A stretch of DNA of 64,000 nt from Bacteroidota bacterium (GTDB lineage Bacteria > Bacteroidota > Bacteroidia > Chitinophagales > Chitinophagaceae), in NCBI GenBank assembly GCA_018267615.1, contig JAFDYD010000036.1, positions 40,739-104,738 of the forward strand, read 5' to 3'. Position numbers and translations under genes: made by a program. Shown here in pieces: positions 1 to 9,015 of this stretch. Every line of letters starts with the position of its first letter. Position 1 is the first letter of the stretch. The notes below the pieces were generated by a model, which saw only the letters and a program-made list of their open reading frames with translations, did no database searches and was not told the DNA's origin.

Positions 1-53
1 GTATCGACCAATCGACTTTTCAACGAATCAACCATTCAACCGGTCAACTCACC
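1..53. repeat. One arm of a TCGAT/TCAAC-word intergenic repeat, cut by window edge
   Basis: Bases 1-53 are a string of short words of the type ATCGACCA and ATTCAACC, the same vocabulary as the right arms of the repeats at 3724-3932 and 4871-5080. Only one arm is visible because the window starts here. It lies just beyond the 3' end of the TonB-dependent receptor gene, on the minus strand. Confidence 0.6.
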
Positions 54-86
54 TCATAATCTATTTCAAATCACATCAACCCTGTT

Positions 87-2924
87 TTAAAAATTAAAAG
101 AGAATTTTGCAAAAAGTCTTCTTCCATTAAATCCCATTTGCACTGAATCCCAGGGACCGCCAGATTCATTATCACCTGCCCATCCCTTCGCTAACGGATT
201 TACACCAAGATCCGGATGTACATTAAAAAGATTGTCTGCACCGATGAAAAATGTCAGGCTCTTCGCAACCTTGTAAGAAACATAAATATCAGTAACGATC
301 TTGCGATTGTAATTAAACACTTCAGGTACATACGCGCCTGTTGCGTCGTCGGGAACCTGTGGATTGATGCCCGATCCATTTGGGTTGTCGCCCGATGGTG
401 AGCCGGAATCACCGAAACCCAACAACACAATTTTTCCATAAGAAGTAAAGTGCGCGCCTAGTCCAAGTTTATTTCTGGTATAATCAAATCCCAGTGAAAA
501 TTTATTATTTGGAGCTGATGCTGCAAGGAATGCTTCTTCTCTGTCACTGTAAAAAGTTTTTTGGTGAAGTTTAGAATCATTTAATGCAGTAGGCACATGA
601 ATTTGATCGATGCTGAGGTGCTGAATATTTCCAGCTAATAAAATTTTGAGTGTATTTCTTCCCCATTTTGCCGTGTAGTCAGCCACGATATCGATGCCAT
701 AATTTGTTGTGCTCACAGCATTGGCGAAAAATTGCGCTGTTGATACGTCAGATGGAAATTGAGTGGTGAAACTTGTAGGCAATGTTGCATCATCTTTGCT
801 AAACAATCCGGACAATACAACACGATCTTTGACTTTTACGATATAGCCATCTACTGTAAACGTAAGTTGTGGCACAGGCTTCCATGTAAAACCAAGACTA
901 CCGTTGACGGATGTTTCTTGTTTTAAATCAGGAATGCCGGCTGCTTTTGAAATTGAACTTGTATTTGGAGCTATCAATGATTGAACCAATGCACCACCGC
1001 TGAATGAAGTTAGTGTGTTACTAAAATGTATCTGTGCAAGTGATGGTGCACGGAAACCAGTACTCACAGAACCTCTGATATTAAAATTGCTTGCGACTTT
1101 ATAACGCGTTGCTAATTTACCAGTCAACACAGATCCGAAATCAGAATAATTTTCAAATCGCACCGCACCATCCAATAACCAGTCTTTCGTAACATCCAAC
1201 GCTGCGTCCACATATACGCCAACGTTAGAACGGTTTGCTTTTACTTCATCACTTGGTCGGAATCCGGGAAATCCCTGTGAACCTGCAGCCGGAGCACGAT
1301 CTTCATCTACATTGGGATAGTAGAGCGGATTTGGATAATAGGTCTGCCAGGATTTTTCTTCTCCTGCAAAAATGGTGTATCGCTCATATCGATATTCCGC
1401 ACCGAAACCGAGATTAAGACCACTTGCTACTGATTTAAATGATTTGCTAAAATCAATATTGAATGTGTTCTGCAAAAAACTAAAACCGCCATCATCAAAA
1501 TGAGTTGGACTTGCCTCACCAATAATGGAAGCATTAAAAGTTTTATCACCGAGGTATTGAAATTTATTATATCCTAAAGTATTACTCACATCCCACATCC
1601 AATCGTTGCCAGCTTCTCCTCTTACACCCAGCGCTATCGACGCATCTGTGATATGCGTTTGAATGTGAGGATTAAAATATACTTCTCCATCATTGGCAGT
1701 ATGCATGATCGAAGGGACGTCGATGCGTTCACCTGCATTGGTTACGGGAAAGCGTTCGGGTTTTGCACTCCAGTTTCTTGAGTAAGCATAAGCATCTGAA
1801 GCTTTATAATTATATCCGCCGAATGAGTAAAAAGTAGTTTTGTTTTTTGCACTGGTAGGAATTTCCATATTGTAAAATCCGCCGGCTGTTGTTACGGAGC
1901 CGTCACCAAAGGCCCTGCGGCCCGTATTCAGATAAGGCAAACCGTTTTTCTTATTTTGCCAGTCTGTTGTATCAGCTTGCCTGTATGTTTTTGCCTGATT
2001 TAAAAAATCCAGCGAAATATTTACGAAGCCGCCATTCTTGCCAATAGCGAATCCATTGTTAACATTCAACGAAATTGTTCCACCGTCAATCGTGTTTCCG
2101 GATACGTATTGATTACCTGCATTAAATTTTCTCGAATTGAATTTGTCATCATAATAACCAGACCATCCACCGTTGACTGTCCAATGATTGACATCTTTTT
2201 TCAGAATAATATTGATGACACCTGCGATTGCATCAGATCCATACTGAGCGGATGCTCCATCTCTTAATATTTCCAATCTGTCTACTGATGATTCTGGAAA
2301 TGCATTCATATCAACACCTGAATTTGCTCTTCCACGTGTACCGAATAATCCTACAAAAGCAGTCGGGTGTCTTCTTTTGCCATTTATGAGAACCAGGGTA
2401 TGATCTGGACCGAGACCTCTTAATGTACCTACATCGATATGATCCGCACCATCTGCTCCACTTTGTTTATTATAGTTAAATGATGGAGCTGCATAATTTA
2501 ATACAGATGTAAGATCCATTTTTGCTGTTGGCAAACCAACCTGGTTCACCCTGATTATATCTACCGGAACCGGAGTTTCAATTTTTGCTCTTCCTGCTCC
2601 GCGATTACCAACAAAAACTATTTCTGTCAGTTCCGTTGAAGATGCTTCGAGATCGACACTGATTTGACCTTGATCGGAAACTGTTATTGATTGTGTTTTA
2701 TATCCGACCATGGTTATCTCCAGTACATCGCCGGAAGCAGCATTGATCGAAAATTGACCACTGTTATTTGTTACTGTACCGGTATTGCGGGATTTTAATT
2801 TTACTGAAGCGCCGGCGACTGGCTGATTTGTTTTTGCGTCTTTAATAATTCCTGTTACATTCTTCTGCGCATGTAGGAGATACGAACTCATGATCAATCC
2901 TACTAAGAGGAGCAATTTTCTCAT
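87..2924 (-). CDS. TonB-dependent outer-membrane receptor with CarboxypepD_reg domain
   Basis: Outer-membrane active transporter of 945 residues. The start at 2924 is chosen because a clean signal peptide (MRKLLLLVGLIMSSYLLHAQ) begins there; the frame stays open 72 nt further upstream. Visible order: signal peptide 1-19, a CarboxypepD_reg-like beta domain about 21-95 (GIIKDAKTNQPVAGASV), a plug domain about 110-245 with TLVLINGKRR and RLEILRDGASAQYGSDAIAG, then a long beta-barrel ending in the aromatic terminus KFSFNF. Family knowledge: such receptors import siderophores, cobalamin or other ligands using TonB energy. No SusD-like partner follows, so it is not an obvious glycan-utilisation SusCD pair. 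The substrate cannot be told. A partial word repeat lies downstream. Confidence 0.9.
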   Translation of the reverse strand: MRKLLLLVGLIMSSYLLHAQKNVTGIIKDAKTNQPVAGASVKLKSRNTGTVTNNSGQFSINAASGDVLEITMVGYKTQSITVSDQGQISVDLEASSTELTEIVFVGNRGAGRAKIETPVPVDIIRVNQVGLPTAKMDLTSVLNYAAPSFNYNKQSGADGADHIDVGTLRGLGPDHTLVLINGKRRHPTAFVGLFGTRGRANSGVDMNAFPESSVDRLEILRDGASAQYGSDAIAGVINIILKKDVNHWTVNGGWSGYYDDKFNSRKFNAGNQYVSGNTIDGGTISLNVNNGFAIGKNGGFVNISLDFLNQAKTYRQADTTDWQNKKNGLPYLNTGRRAFGDGSVTTAGGFYNMEIPTSAKNKTTFYSFGGYNYKASDAYAYSRNWSAKPERFPVTNAGERIDVPSIMHTANDGEVYFNPHIQTHITDASIALGVRGEAGNDWMWDVSNTLGYNKFQYLGDKTFNASIIGEASPTHFDDGGFSFLQNTFNIDFSKSFKSVASGLNLGFGAEYRYERYTIFAGEEKSWQTYYPNPLYYPNVDEDRAPAAGSQGFPGFRPSDEVKANRSNVGVYVDAALDVTKDWLLDGAVRFENYSDFGSVLTGKLATRYKVASNFNIRGSVSTGFRAPSLAQIHFSNTLTSFSGGALVQSLIAPNTSSISKAAGIPDLKQETSVNGSLGFTWKPVPQLTFTVDGYIVKVKDRVVLSGLFSKDDATLPTSFTTQFPSDVSTAQFFANAVSTTNYGIDIVADYTAKWGRNTLKILLAGNIQHLSIDQIHVPTALNDSKLHQKTFYSDREEAFLAASAPNNKFSLGFDYTRNKLGLGAHFTSYGKIVLLGFGDSGSPSGDNPNGSGINPQVPDDATGAYVPEVFNYNRKIVTDIYVSYKVAKSLTFFIGADNLFNVHPDLGVNPLAKGWAGDNESGGPWDSVQMGFNGRRLFAKFSFNF

Positions 2925-3135
2925 AATGTTTATATTTTGGTAACTGTAAATTAATAATAAAAATCTATTATGTTTTCTTTTGGCCATATTTAACATGAAT
3001 TAGTGTTTTGAGAGGGTTCTTTAAATATATTATCATTTTAATTATTCATTTTTTGAAAAAAATCGCCTCCAAAATTATGAGAATTCGGATTTTTTTTCAT
3101 TCTTTGATGCCTGATTAATTCGTATCCGCGTGATG

Positions 3136-3158
3136 AACCTGTTGTTGCAGGTTTTTTT
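3136..3158 (+). terminator. Rho-independent-type terminator, no obvious upstream gene
   Basis: A 6-bp stem AACCTG/CAGGTT (3136-3141 and 3148-3153) with loop TTGTTG runs into a T tract up to 3158. It points rightward and sits between the divergent receptor gene and the small secreted protein gene, so it would end a short rightward transcript made upstream of 3251 or act as a leader attenuator for it. Confidence 0.5.
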
Positions 3159-3250
3159 ATTTATAGCCGCACGTTAAAATCTGGTATCAATCAAGTTCCG
3201 GTAACCTCGAAAGCCACAACCCTATTGTAAACTTGATTAATATCGTTCGT

Positions 3251-3721
3251 ATGCCGTTTATCCGTACTCTGTCACTATGTGTATTGTCAATTATTATATC
3301 ACATAGTCAATCATTCGCAGGCGATGCTTCTGTAAGACCTGTTTCGCCACTTCCTGATAATTTTATGACCACTGTTAAAAAAGCCGATGCCGGTTTTTCT
3401 TTGCATGAAACAAAAAGCATATCTGCTGTAAAAATTTGTTCATGCCAGATATTAAGCATGGAATCTTCCAATTACCAGCATCGTAATGTTGCAGTATTTG
3501 CGGAGAAAACCAACCACGGTGATTATTCTGCAGATGCTAAGATTGCAAAAAATGCCATTGAAAAAGAAAAGAAAAATCTCAAGCATCTTTTTTATGACAA
3601 AGTGAAAGTGGTAAATCATATTTCTCGGACAACAGACTGCAAAAGTTTATACATTCAATTAAAAGGCGCTGATCGTTCTTTGGTGATGTATGATATTCTG
3701 GATGCAGACATTAGAAAATAA
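3251..3721 (+). CDS. Small secreted protein of unknown function
   Basis: A 156-residue protein that I do not recognise. The ATG at 3251 is preferred over an in-frame TTG 18 nt upstream because it begins a typical signal peptide (MPFIRTLSLCVLSIIISHSQ, predicted cleavage after SFAG). The mature part is charged, has two close cysteines (KICSC) and one later (TDCK), and contains a lysine-rich helix-like stretch in its second half. No catalytic motif is evident. Upstream is an intergenic terminator-like hairpin. Immediately downstream, 3 nt after the stop, starts a 209-nt inverted repeat shared with the convergent panB gene. Confidence 0.6.
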   Translation: MPFIRTLSLCVLSIIISHSQSFAGDASVRPVSPLPDNFMTTVKKADAGFSLHETKSISAVKICSCQILSMESSNYQHRNVAVFAEKTNHGDYSADAKIAKNAIEKEKKNLKHLFYDKVKVVNHISRTTDCKSLYIQLKGADRSLVMYDILDADIRK

Positions 3722-3723
3722 TG

Positions 3724-3932
3724 GAACCAGGATTTGGCTGATTTAAAAGGATTGTGAAGAGTTGAGTAGTTGATTGAGTTGAAAGGTTGATTGGTCGATT
3801 GGTCGATATGTCGAATAAACTACAATCGCGTTTCACATATCTACAAATCGACTTATCGACCAATCAACCTTTCAACTCGATCAACTACTCAACTCTCTTC
3901 ACAATCCTTTTAAATCAGTTAAATCCCGGTTC
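3724..3932. repeat. Long imperfect inverted repeat of octamer words (arms about 85 nt)
   Basis: The whole gap between two convergent genes is a fold-back. The outer part of each arm has GAACCAGGATTT / AAATCCCGGTTC and GATTTAAAAGGATTGTGAAG with its complement. The inner part consists of octamer-like words GTTGATTG, GTTGAAAG, GTCGATTG, GTCGATAT. The loop region (about 3806-3852) contains GTCGAATAAACTACAATC and CGTTTCACAT, a core nearly identical to that of the repeat at 4871-5080. The two stop codons lie just outside the arms (3721 and 3936), so a terminator role is possible here. Confidence 0.85.
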
Positions 3933-3935
3933 ATA

Positions 3936-4751
3936 TTAATATTGTTCCTGTTCGCTCGGAAAATTTTTTGATTTTACGTCTTTGATATACGATTGAACGG
4001 CCTTTGTTATTTGTTCGTGGAGTTTGAGATATTGACGCAGAAAGCGTGGCTTGAATTCGGTATTGATACCTAACATATCGTGCATAACCAACACTTGTCC
4101 GTCGCAATGTTTACCCGCGCCGATGCCTATAACGGGGATGCGTACACTATTAGTAACTTCCTTGGCGAGTGTTGCAGGTATTTTTTCGAGAACGATTCCG
4201 AAGCATCCGGCTTCTTCAAGTAGTTTTGCATCTCTTTTTAATTTATCGGCTTCTGCTTCTTCTTTTGCTCTTACTGTGTATGTGCCGAATTTATAAATGG
4301 ATTGCGGTGTCAATCCTAAGTGACCCATTACCGGAACGCCTGCGGCAATAATTCTTTTTACAGACTCCAACACTTCTTCACCGCCTTCAAGTTTTACAGC
4401 ATGTGCTCCCGTTTCTTTCATAATACGGAAAGTAGAAACGAGCGCTTCTTTTGAATTGGATTGATAGGAACCGAATGGCAGATCCACAACTACCAGGCAA
4501 CGATGTGTGCCACGGATAACCGAAGAAGCATGATAAATCATTTGATCCAATGTGATTGGCAATGTGGTTTCATGTCCGGCCATTACATTGGAGGCGGAAT
4601 CGCCAACTAAAATGACGTCGATGCCCGCAGCATCAAATAATCTTGCAAAAGAAAAATCATAAGCAGTGATCATGGAAATCTTTTCTCCATTTTCCTTCAT
4701 CATCTGCAAGGTATGCGTGGTGATTTTTTTGATTTCTTTTTTTACTGGCAT
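3936..4751 (-). CDS. panB: 3-methyl-2-oxobutanoate hydroxymethyltransferase
   Basis: First step of pantothenate synthesis: transfers a hydroxymethyl group from methylene-tetrahydrofolate to 2-oxoisovalerate, giving ketopantoate, in the cytoplasm. The 271-residue length is normal for the family. Diagnostic stretches are [19 protein letters not shown] near residue 26, the metal-site region [25 protein letters not shown], the GHLGLTPQS loop and [16 protein letters not shown]. The TIM-barrel enzyme appears complete. The gene stands alone, flanked on both sides by related octamer-word inverted repeats (3724-3932 downstream, 4871-5080 upstream); no panC or panD is in view. Confidence 0.95.
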   Translation of the reverse strand: MPVKKEIKKITTHTLQMMKENGEKISMITAYDFSFARLFDAAGIDVILVGDSASNVMAGHETTLPITLDQMIYHASSVIRGTHRCLVVVDLPFGSYQSNSKEALVSTFRIMKETGAHAVKLEGGEEVLESVKRIIAAGVPVMGHLGLTPQSIYKFGTYTVRAKEEAEADKLKRDAKLLEEAGCFGIVLEKIPATLAKEVTNSVRIPVIGIGAGKHCDGQVLVMHDMLGINTEFKPRFLRQYLKLHEQITKAVQSYIKDVKSKNFPSEQEQY

Positions 4752-4821
4752 GGGTTTGTTTTTGATCGTTATTGAATCGCGAGGATATGGCTCTGCAATT
4801 AGAATAAAACATAACCCTCAG

Positions 4822-4845
4822 CCTGCTTGTAAAGCAGGATTTTTT
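4822..4845 (+). terminator. Rightward terminator-like hairpin in the panB upstream region
   Basis: The 7-bp stem CCTGCTT/AAGCAGG (4822-4828, 4832-4838) with a 3-nt loop is followed by ATTTTTT. It has the form of a rightward intrinsic terminator, but no rightward gene precedes it; panB starts leftward at 4751. It may block antisense transcription or be a relic. Confidence 0.4.
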
Positions 4846-4870
4846 GAAGTAGCCGCTAAGGTAGGGAAAT

Positions 4871-5080
4871 TTGATTGGTTGATTGGTTGATTGGTTAAAA
4901 GGTTGAAAAGTTGATTGGTTGAAAGGTTGAAAGGTTGATTTGTCGATAAGTCGATTTGTCGATATGTCGAATAAACTACAATCACGTTTCACATTGCTAC
5001 ACATCGACTTCTCGACTTATCGACAAATCGACTTATCGACCAATCGACAAATCAACTATTCAACCTTTCAACCAATCAAC
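4871..5080. repeat. Octamer-word inverted repeat with conserved core
   Basis: The left arm reads as consecutive 8-nt words: TTGATTGG three times, TTAAAAGG, TTGAAAAG, TTGATTGG, TTGAAAGG twice, TTGATTTG, then TCGATAAG, TCGATTTG, TCGATATG. The right arm (about 5003-5080) is the approximate complement. The central core GTCGAATAAACTACAATC...CGTTTCACAT matches the core at about 3812-3838 with very few differences. It lies between ppx and panB, both on the minus strand, and ends against the ppx stop codon. Confidence 0.85.
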
Positions 5081-5977
5081 TTAAATCTTCACGCCCTTCC
5101 TGATCAATTCCTCATACAGGTGTTGAATAAGTCCATCGGCCAAGCCAATTTTTGGAACATAGATTTCTTCCGTGTTGGCCCATCGCATAACGTTGATGTA
5201 TATCTGCAGGGCTGGAACGATCACATCCGCTCTGTCTTCTTTCAGGTTGTATAAACGCATGCGGTCTTTGATGGAAAAACTTCCGAGTTCTTTGTGATAA
5301 TCTTTGAGCAGGTCCAAACTCAACGGTTTTCCATCCTTTCTTTTCGAGAGTGAAAAAACTTTATTGATATTGCCACCAGAACCGATGGCGATAAGATCAT
5401 TATCGTGCCCCTTGGTTTCTTTTTTTATAAAATCTTTCATGTCGTTCCATTGTTTATCTACAACCTGGTTCTTCAGCAAACGAATGGTTCCGATATTAAA
5501 CGACTCTTTAAAAACAAGTTTTGTTTCCGCAAAAAAAGTGAGCTCTGTACTTCCGCCTCCAACATCGATATAGAGGTAGGAGTGACTTTTGTCCAGGTCT
5601 TCTGCGATATGATTTTCATAAATAATGGAGGCCTCATCGCCGCCGCTGATCACTTCGATATCGATTCCCGTTTCCCGCCTTACTCTTAATAAAATTTCTT
5701 CGGTATTGTTTGCATCGCGCATGGCAGAAGTGGCGGCAGCTTTCAGGTATCTCACATTGTACGCTTCGGTCATATATTTAAACGCCTGGAGCGTGTTGAT
5801 GATCATCTCTATTTTTTCGGGGGAAATTTCTTTTTTTTCAAAAACGTCAAAGCCGAGACGTAATGGCACGCGAAAAAGATTGAGCTTATTGAATTCAGGT
5901 TTATTGTTGTTAACTGTTACGTCTGAAATAAGCAAACGTGCTGCATTGCTACCGATGTCTATTGCTGCAAGTTTCAT
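5081..5977 (-). CDS. ppx: Ppx/GppA-family exopolyphosphatase
   Basis: Hydrolyses terminal phosphates of polyphosphate or the 5'-phosphate of pppGpp. This 298-residue protein matches the short two-domain actin-like form of the family. Visible motifs are the N-terminal phosphate-binding loop AAIDIGSNAARLLISDV (residues 4-20), GGDEASIIYENHIAE, and the second phosphate loop YIDVGGGSTELT at about residue 138, followed by IGSGGNINKV. It lacks the C-terminal HD-like domain of long Ppx enzymes. It begins 16 nt after the ppk1 stop on the same strand, so the two are almost certainly one operon with synthesis and degradation of polyphosphate coupled. Confidence 0.9.
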   Translation of the reverse strand: MKLAAIDIGSNAARLLISDVTVNNNKPEFNKLNLFRVPLRLGFDVFEKKEISPEKIEMIINTLQAFKYMTEAYNVRYLKAAATSAMRDANNTEEILLRVRRETGIDIEVISGGDEASIIYENHIAEDLDKSHSYLYIDVGGGSTELTFFAETKLVFKESFNIGTIRLLKNQVVDKQWNDMKDFIKKETKGHDNDLIAIGSGGNINKVFSLSKRKDGKPLSLDLLKDYHKELGSFSIKDRMRLYNLKEDRADVIVPALQIYINVMRWANTEEIYVPKIGLADGLIQHLYEELIRKGVKI

Positions 5978-5993
5978 TGAATGGGTGAAGTTT

Positions 5994-8126
5994 TCATATT
6001 ACAGAAACAATTTCCCTGTTTGCATCATGCATAGGCAGGGGAATGGCTTCAGCTATTTTAATATTTTTTTGATGGAGATAATTATAAACCTCAATCTGCG
6101 CACGGATTTTCCTTTTCGAATGATCACGTTTGTATTCATTGGTCAAATCATTATCGAGCCATCTTGCTTTCACATTATCTGATAACTGTATATCGAGGAT
6201 CGCTTTTAATTCGTCACGGATACCATCATCCAGGATAGGGCAGGTTGCTTCTACGCGATGATCAAGATTTCTTACCATCCAGTCTGCCGAAGATATATAA
6301 ACTTTTTCTTTACCATCGTTCTTAAATATGAACACCCTTGCATGTTCCAGGTATTCATCGATAATGCTTATTGCTGTAACTGGCCGTACGAATTTTTTAT
6401 TTTTAGAGAAGAGGCAAAAAATTCCGCGAACAATTAATTTTATTTCCACTCCGGCTCTCGCCGCGTCATACAATTTGTATATGAGTTCTTCGTCGGAAAT
6501 CGAATTCATTTTTAAGACGATCGAAGCGCGCCTTTTATTCTTCGCGGCCCGAATTTCTTTATCGATCATTCTAAGCAATTCTTTTCTCAGAGTGCCGGGA
6601 CAAGGAATTAATGTTTTACAAGATTTTAAAATTGCCGGACCATCTTTCCATTTCTCCAGGTAATTGAACAGACGATTTACATCTGCCATGATATTCCGGT
6701 TGGCAGTAAGCAAACAATGATCACTGTAAAGCATTGCCGTTTTTTCATTCAGGTTACCTGTGCTGACGAATCCATAATGTATGGTGTGATTTTTTACACG
6801 CTTTTTTATCATGCATATTTTAGCGTGTACCTTAGTATTCGGAATGATGCTCATTACTTTCACCCCTTCTTCTTCAAGCCTGTCTTTCCATTCCAGGTTT
6901 GCTTCTTCTTCAAATCGTGCGCGCAATTCCACAAGCGCGGTAACATGCTTCCCATTTCGAGCCGCGTTGATCAGGCTATTGACGACTTTTGAATTCGCTG
7001 CAAGCCGATAACAGGTGATTTTTATAGCAGTAACATCAGGATCAATCGCTGCTTCACGCAACATATCTATTACATGAATAAAAGAATGATAGGGGAAATG
7101 AAGCATCACGTCTCTTTCCAAAACGATATCGGTTACTCTTGGAGATTTAACCAGCAACGGATGCATAAAAGGCTTTTTTCTTTGCCCTTTTTTTGGAAAT
7201 ACATCCGGGAAATCCATGAAGTGCCGGAAATTATGAATACGTCCGCCGGGTATCAGGTTTCCTTTCTTGGAAAGATTTAATCTTTTGATCAGGTATTCCA
7301 GTAGTCCGTTATCCATTTCCTTGTCGAATACGAAACGCACCGGTTTACCCTTGCGCCGGTTCTTCAAACCTTTTTCAATTTTTTGAACAAGCGTGGTGGA
7401 AATATCATTGTCTATATCTATTTCGGCGTCCTTTGTCAGTTTGAAGACCCAGGATTGAAATTTATCATAACCGAAATAAGAGAATATATTTCGAAGATTA
7501 TAACGCACCACGTCTTCAAGAAGCATGATACATTTTTCTTCAGGGTTGGAAGAAGGCAACAATACAAATCTGCCAAGCGCCCGGCTGGGAATTTCTATCA
7601 ACGAATATTTTCTTTTGAGTGAATCATCTCTTCTTGAAAGCAACACCGCCAGGTAAATCGATTTGTCTCTCAAATAGGGGAATTGAGGAATGCTTTCAAT
7701 CATCAGCGGAATGATATTCGACCGAACCTCTTCCTCGAAATAGTTTTGCACAAATTTTTGCTGATTGCTATTCAGTTGCTTTTCTGTAACGAGGAATATT
7801 TTTTCGCTGGCCAATTCTTTCCGGATCGTTTCCCAGATTTCGTTAAACCTTTCCTGTTGCTCCAAAACGATCGACTGGATTTGTTCAAGTATTTTTTCCG
7901 GGTCCAGTTCCATGTGCATATTCATCTTCACCTTTTTTCCACTGAATTCGATCATTCGGCTGAGCGTGGCAACGCGAACCCGAAAGAATTCATCGAGATT
8001 GTTGGAAAAAATGCCCAGGAATTTGATTCTTTCGCGCAGGGGAACACTTGGGTCGGCCGCTTCCTGCAATACCCGTCCATTGAATGATAACCAACTGATA
8101 TCCCTTGGTATTGTCCTTCTTTTCAT
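5994..8126 (-). CDS. ppk1: Polyphosphate kinase 1
   Basis: Makes polyphosphate reversibly from ATP through a phosphohistidine intermediate. From the ATG at 8126 the protein has 710 residues; alternative in-frame starts lie at 8135 and 8165. The start MKRRTIPRDISWLSFNGRVL is chosen because ISWLSFNxRVLQEA is the conserved family N-terminus. Domain order: N domain with LKFLGIFSNNLDEFF-like text, head domain, then two phospholipase-D-like domains. The phosphohistidine is probably in NTKVHAKICMI (about residue 434), followed by STGNLNEKTA; the second domain has YISSADWMVRNLDHRVE. Upstream lies a perfectly folding 39-nt repeat in the gap shared with the divergent rpmB. Confidence 0.95.
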   Translation of the reverse strand: MKRRTIPRDISWLSFNGRVLQEAADPSVPLRERIKFLGIFSNNLDEFFRVRVATLSRMIEFSGKKVKMNMHMELDPEKILEQIQSIVLEQQERFNEIWETIRKELASEKIFLVTEKQLNSNQQKFVQNYFEEEVRSNIIPLMIESIPQFPYLRDKSIYLAVLLSRRDDSLKRKYSLIEIPSRALGRFVLLPSSNPEEKCIMLLEDVVRYNLRNIFSYFGYDKFQSWVFKLTKDAEIDIDNDISTTLVQKIEKGLKNRRKGKPVRFVFDKEMDNGLLEYLIKRLNLSKKGNLIPGGRIHNFRHFMDFPDVFPKKGQRKKPFMHPLLVKSPRVTDIVLERDVMLHFPYHSFIHVIDMLREAAIDPDVTAIKITCYRLAANSKVVNSLINAARNGKHVTALVELRARFEEEANLEWKDRLEEEGVKVMSIIPNTKVHAKICMIKKRVKNHTIHYGFVSTGNLNEKTAMLYSDHCLLTANRNIMADVNRLFNYLEKWKDGPAILKSCKTLIPCPGTLRKELLRMIDKEIRAAKNKRRASIVLKMNSISDEELIYKLYDAARAGVEIKLIVRGIFCLFSKNKKFVRPVTAISIIDEYLEHARVFIFKNDGKEKVYISSADWMVRNLDHRVEATCPILDDGIRDELKAILDIQLSDNVKARWLDNDLTNEYKRDHSKRKIRAQIEVYNYLHQKNIKIAEAIPLPMHDANREIVSVI

Positions 8127-8234
8127 ATTCGTCATTTGTGCCGACTTTTGGCGCAAAGTAGGCAAAGTGAAAGGTAACGGTAAATTAAGTAATTATTAAA
8201 TAGCGGGCGTGACGAAGGTGGTCGGGACTACGAA

Positions 8235-8326
8235 CTTGAGCATTGAATATTGAGTGTTGAATATTGATTATTTCAGGGTATGTAAAGAAATAATCAATAT
8301 TCAACACTCAATATTCAATACTCAAG
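8235..8326. repeat. 39-nt inverted repeat of heptamer words in a divergent gap
   Basis: Arms 8235-8273 and 8288-8326 are complementary over 39 nt with a single mismatch and a 14-nt loop. The arm reads as heptamers ATTGAAT, ATTGAGT, GTTGAAT, ATTGATT. The flanking genes (ppk1 leftward, rpmB rightward) both start here, so a terminator role does not fit. The word vocabulary is the same as at 60435-60552. Confidence 0.9.
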
Positions 8327-8388
8327 GCAAGAATCTCTTCAACTTGGCGGTATTGCCTTGTTCGGCCGAAAAAAATGCCCTATTCTTT

Positions 8389-8418
8389 TTGCTATTTAAA
8401 GAGATTTTACGACCTTTG
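8389..8418 (+). promoter_or_regulatory. Candidate Bacteroidota promoter of the rpmB operon
   Basis: TTG at 8389-8391 is followed after 19 nt by GACCTTTG at 8411-8418, close to the Bacteroidota -33 TTG / -7 TAnnTTTG arrangement (two mismatches at the TA). The rpmB start codon is 21 nt further on. Confidence 0.5.
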
Positions 8419-8439
8419 CCGTCCAAAATTCCGATCAAT

Positions 8440-8676
8440 ATGTCCAGAGTTTGTCAGATTACAGGGAAGAAACCGGTTTCAGGAAATAAGGTTTCGCATT
8501 CAAATATTAAGACGAAACGCAGATTTCTGCCGAATTTGCAGATTAAACGGTTTTTCCTGGCTGAAGAAGATAAGTGGATATCACTGAAAGTATCTTCGGA
8601 AGGTTTGCGTACGATCAACAAGAAAGGCCTTTATCATGTTGTAAAAGAATTGAGAGCCAACGGAGAAAAAATTTAA
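8440..8676 (+). CDS. rpmB: 50S ribosomal protein L28
   Basis: Ribosomal large-subunit protein bL28, 78 residues, normal length. The ATG at 8440 gives the conserved start [20 protein letters not shown]; the open frame extends back into the intergenic repeat but that part is not protein-like. Key features are [27 protein letters not shown] and the C-terminal [16 protein letters not shown]. Only one cysteine is present, so it is the zinc-free form. It heads the run rpmB-rpmG-DUF4295, a conserved arrangement in Bacteroidota. The spacer to rpmG contains a small hairpin. Confidence 0.97.
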   Translation: MSRVCQITGKKPVSGNKVSHSNIKTKRRFLPNLQIKRFFLAEEDKWISLKVSSEGLRTINKKGLYHVVKELRANGEKI

Positions 8677-8686
8677 AAAACAGGTT

Positions 8687-8720
8687 TGAAAATGTGATGA
8701 TATTTAATTCGCACATTTCA
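8687..8720. repeat. Small hairpin in the rpmB-rpmG spacer
   Basis: TGAAAATGTG (8687-8696) pairs with CACATTTCA (8712-8720) with one bulged A. A similar TGTGAAAA/TTTTCACA hairpin is in the next spacer (8953-8999). Both could modulate transcript processing or translation of the downstream ribosomal gene. Confidence 0.45.
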
Positions 8721-8753
8721 TATTTCGCATAATTCCATACTCAAATTAATATC

Positions 8754-8936
8754 ATGGCAAAGAAAGGAAACAGGGTTCAGGTTATATTGGAATGTACCGA
8801 GCACAAGAACAGTGGCAAGCCGGGCACAAGCCGTTATATCACCACAAAAAACAAAAAAAATTCTCCAGAAAGACTGGAATTGAAAAAGTTTAATCCTGTA
8901 TTGAAAAAAGTAACTGTTCACAAAGAAATTAAATAA
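8754..8936 (+). CDS. rpmG: 50S ribosomal protein L33
   Basis: Ribosomal large-subunit protein bL33, 60 residues. It starts [18 protein letters not shown] and ends [18 protein letters not shown], the usual bL33 ends. Only the first cysteine of the usual zinc-binding set remains (ILECTEH), with no CxxC pair, so it is a zinc-independent variant. The preceding leader (ACTCAAATTAATATC just before ATG) is nearly the same as that of the next gene, suggesting a shared translation signal in this operon. Confidence 0.97.
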   Translation: MAKKGNRVQVILECTEHKNSGKPGTSRYITTKNKKNSPERLELKKFNPVLKKVTVHKEIK

Positions 8937-8952
8937 ATAGTGGCTGTGACCG

Positions 8953-8999
8953 TGTGAAAATTTCGCATCGGCACATTTTCCACATTTTATCTTTTCACA
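8953..8999. repeat. Small hairpin in the rpmG-DUF4295 spacer
   Basis: TGTGAAAA (8953-8960) and TTTTCACA (8992-8999) form an 8-bp stem around an AT-rich loop containing GCACATTTTCCACATTTTATC. It parallels the hairpin in the preceding spacer. Confidence 0.4.
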
Positions 9000-9015
9000 T
9001 TCTCAAATTATTATC

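Noticed and set aside
87..2924. SusC-type polysaccharide utilisation locus
   Set aside because: No SusD-like gene or glycoside hydrolase is nearby; the receptor fits a general TonB-dependent receptor.
3136..3158. Riboswitch upstream of the small secreted protein
   Set aside because: Only a short terminator hairpin is visible; no known riboswitch core was recognised.
4657..5004. Minus-strand ORF with FQPFNQSTFQPFNQS peptide
   Set aside because: It is a translation of the octamer repeat at 4871-5080 and overlaps the panB start; the protein repeat is a by-product of DNA words.
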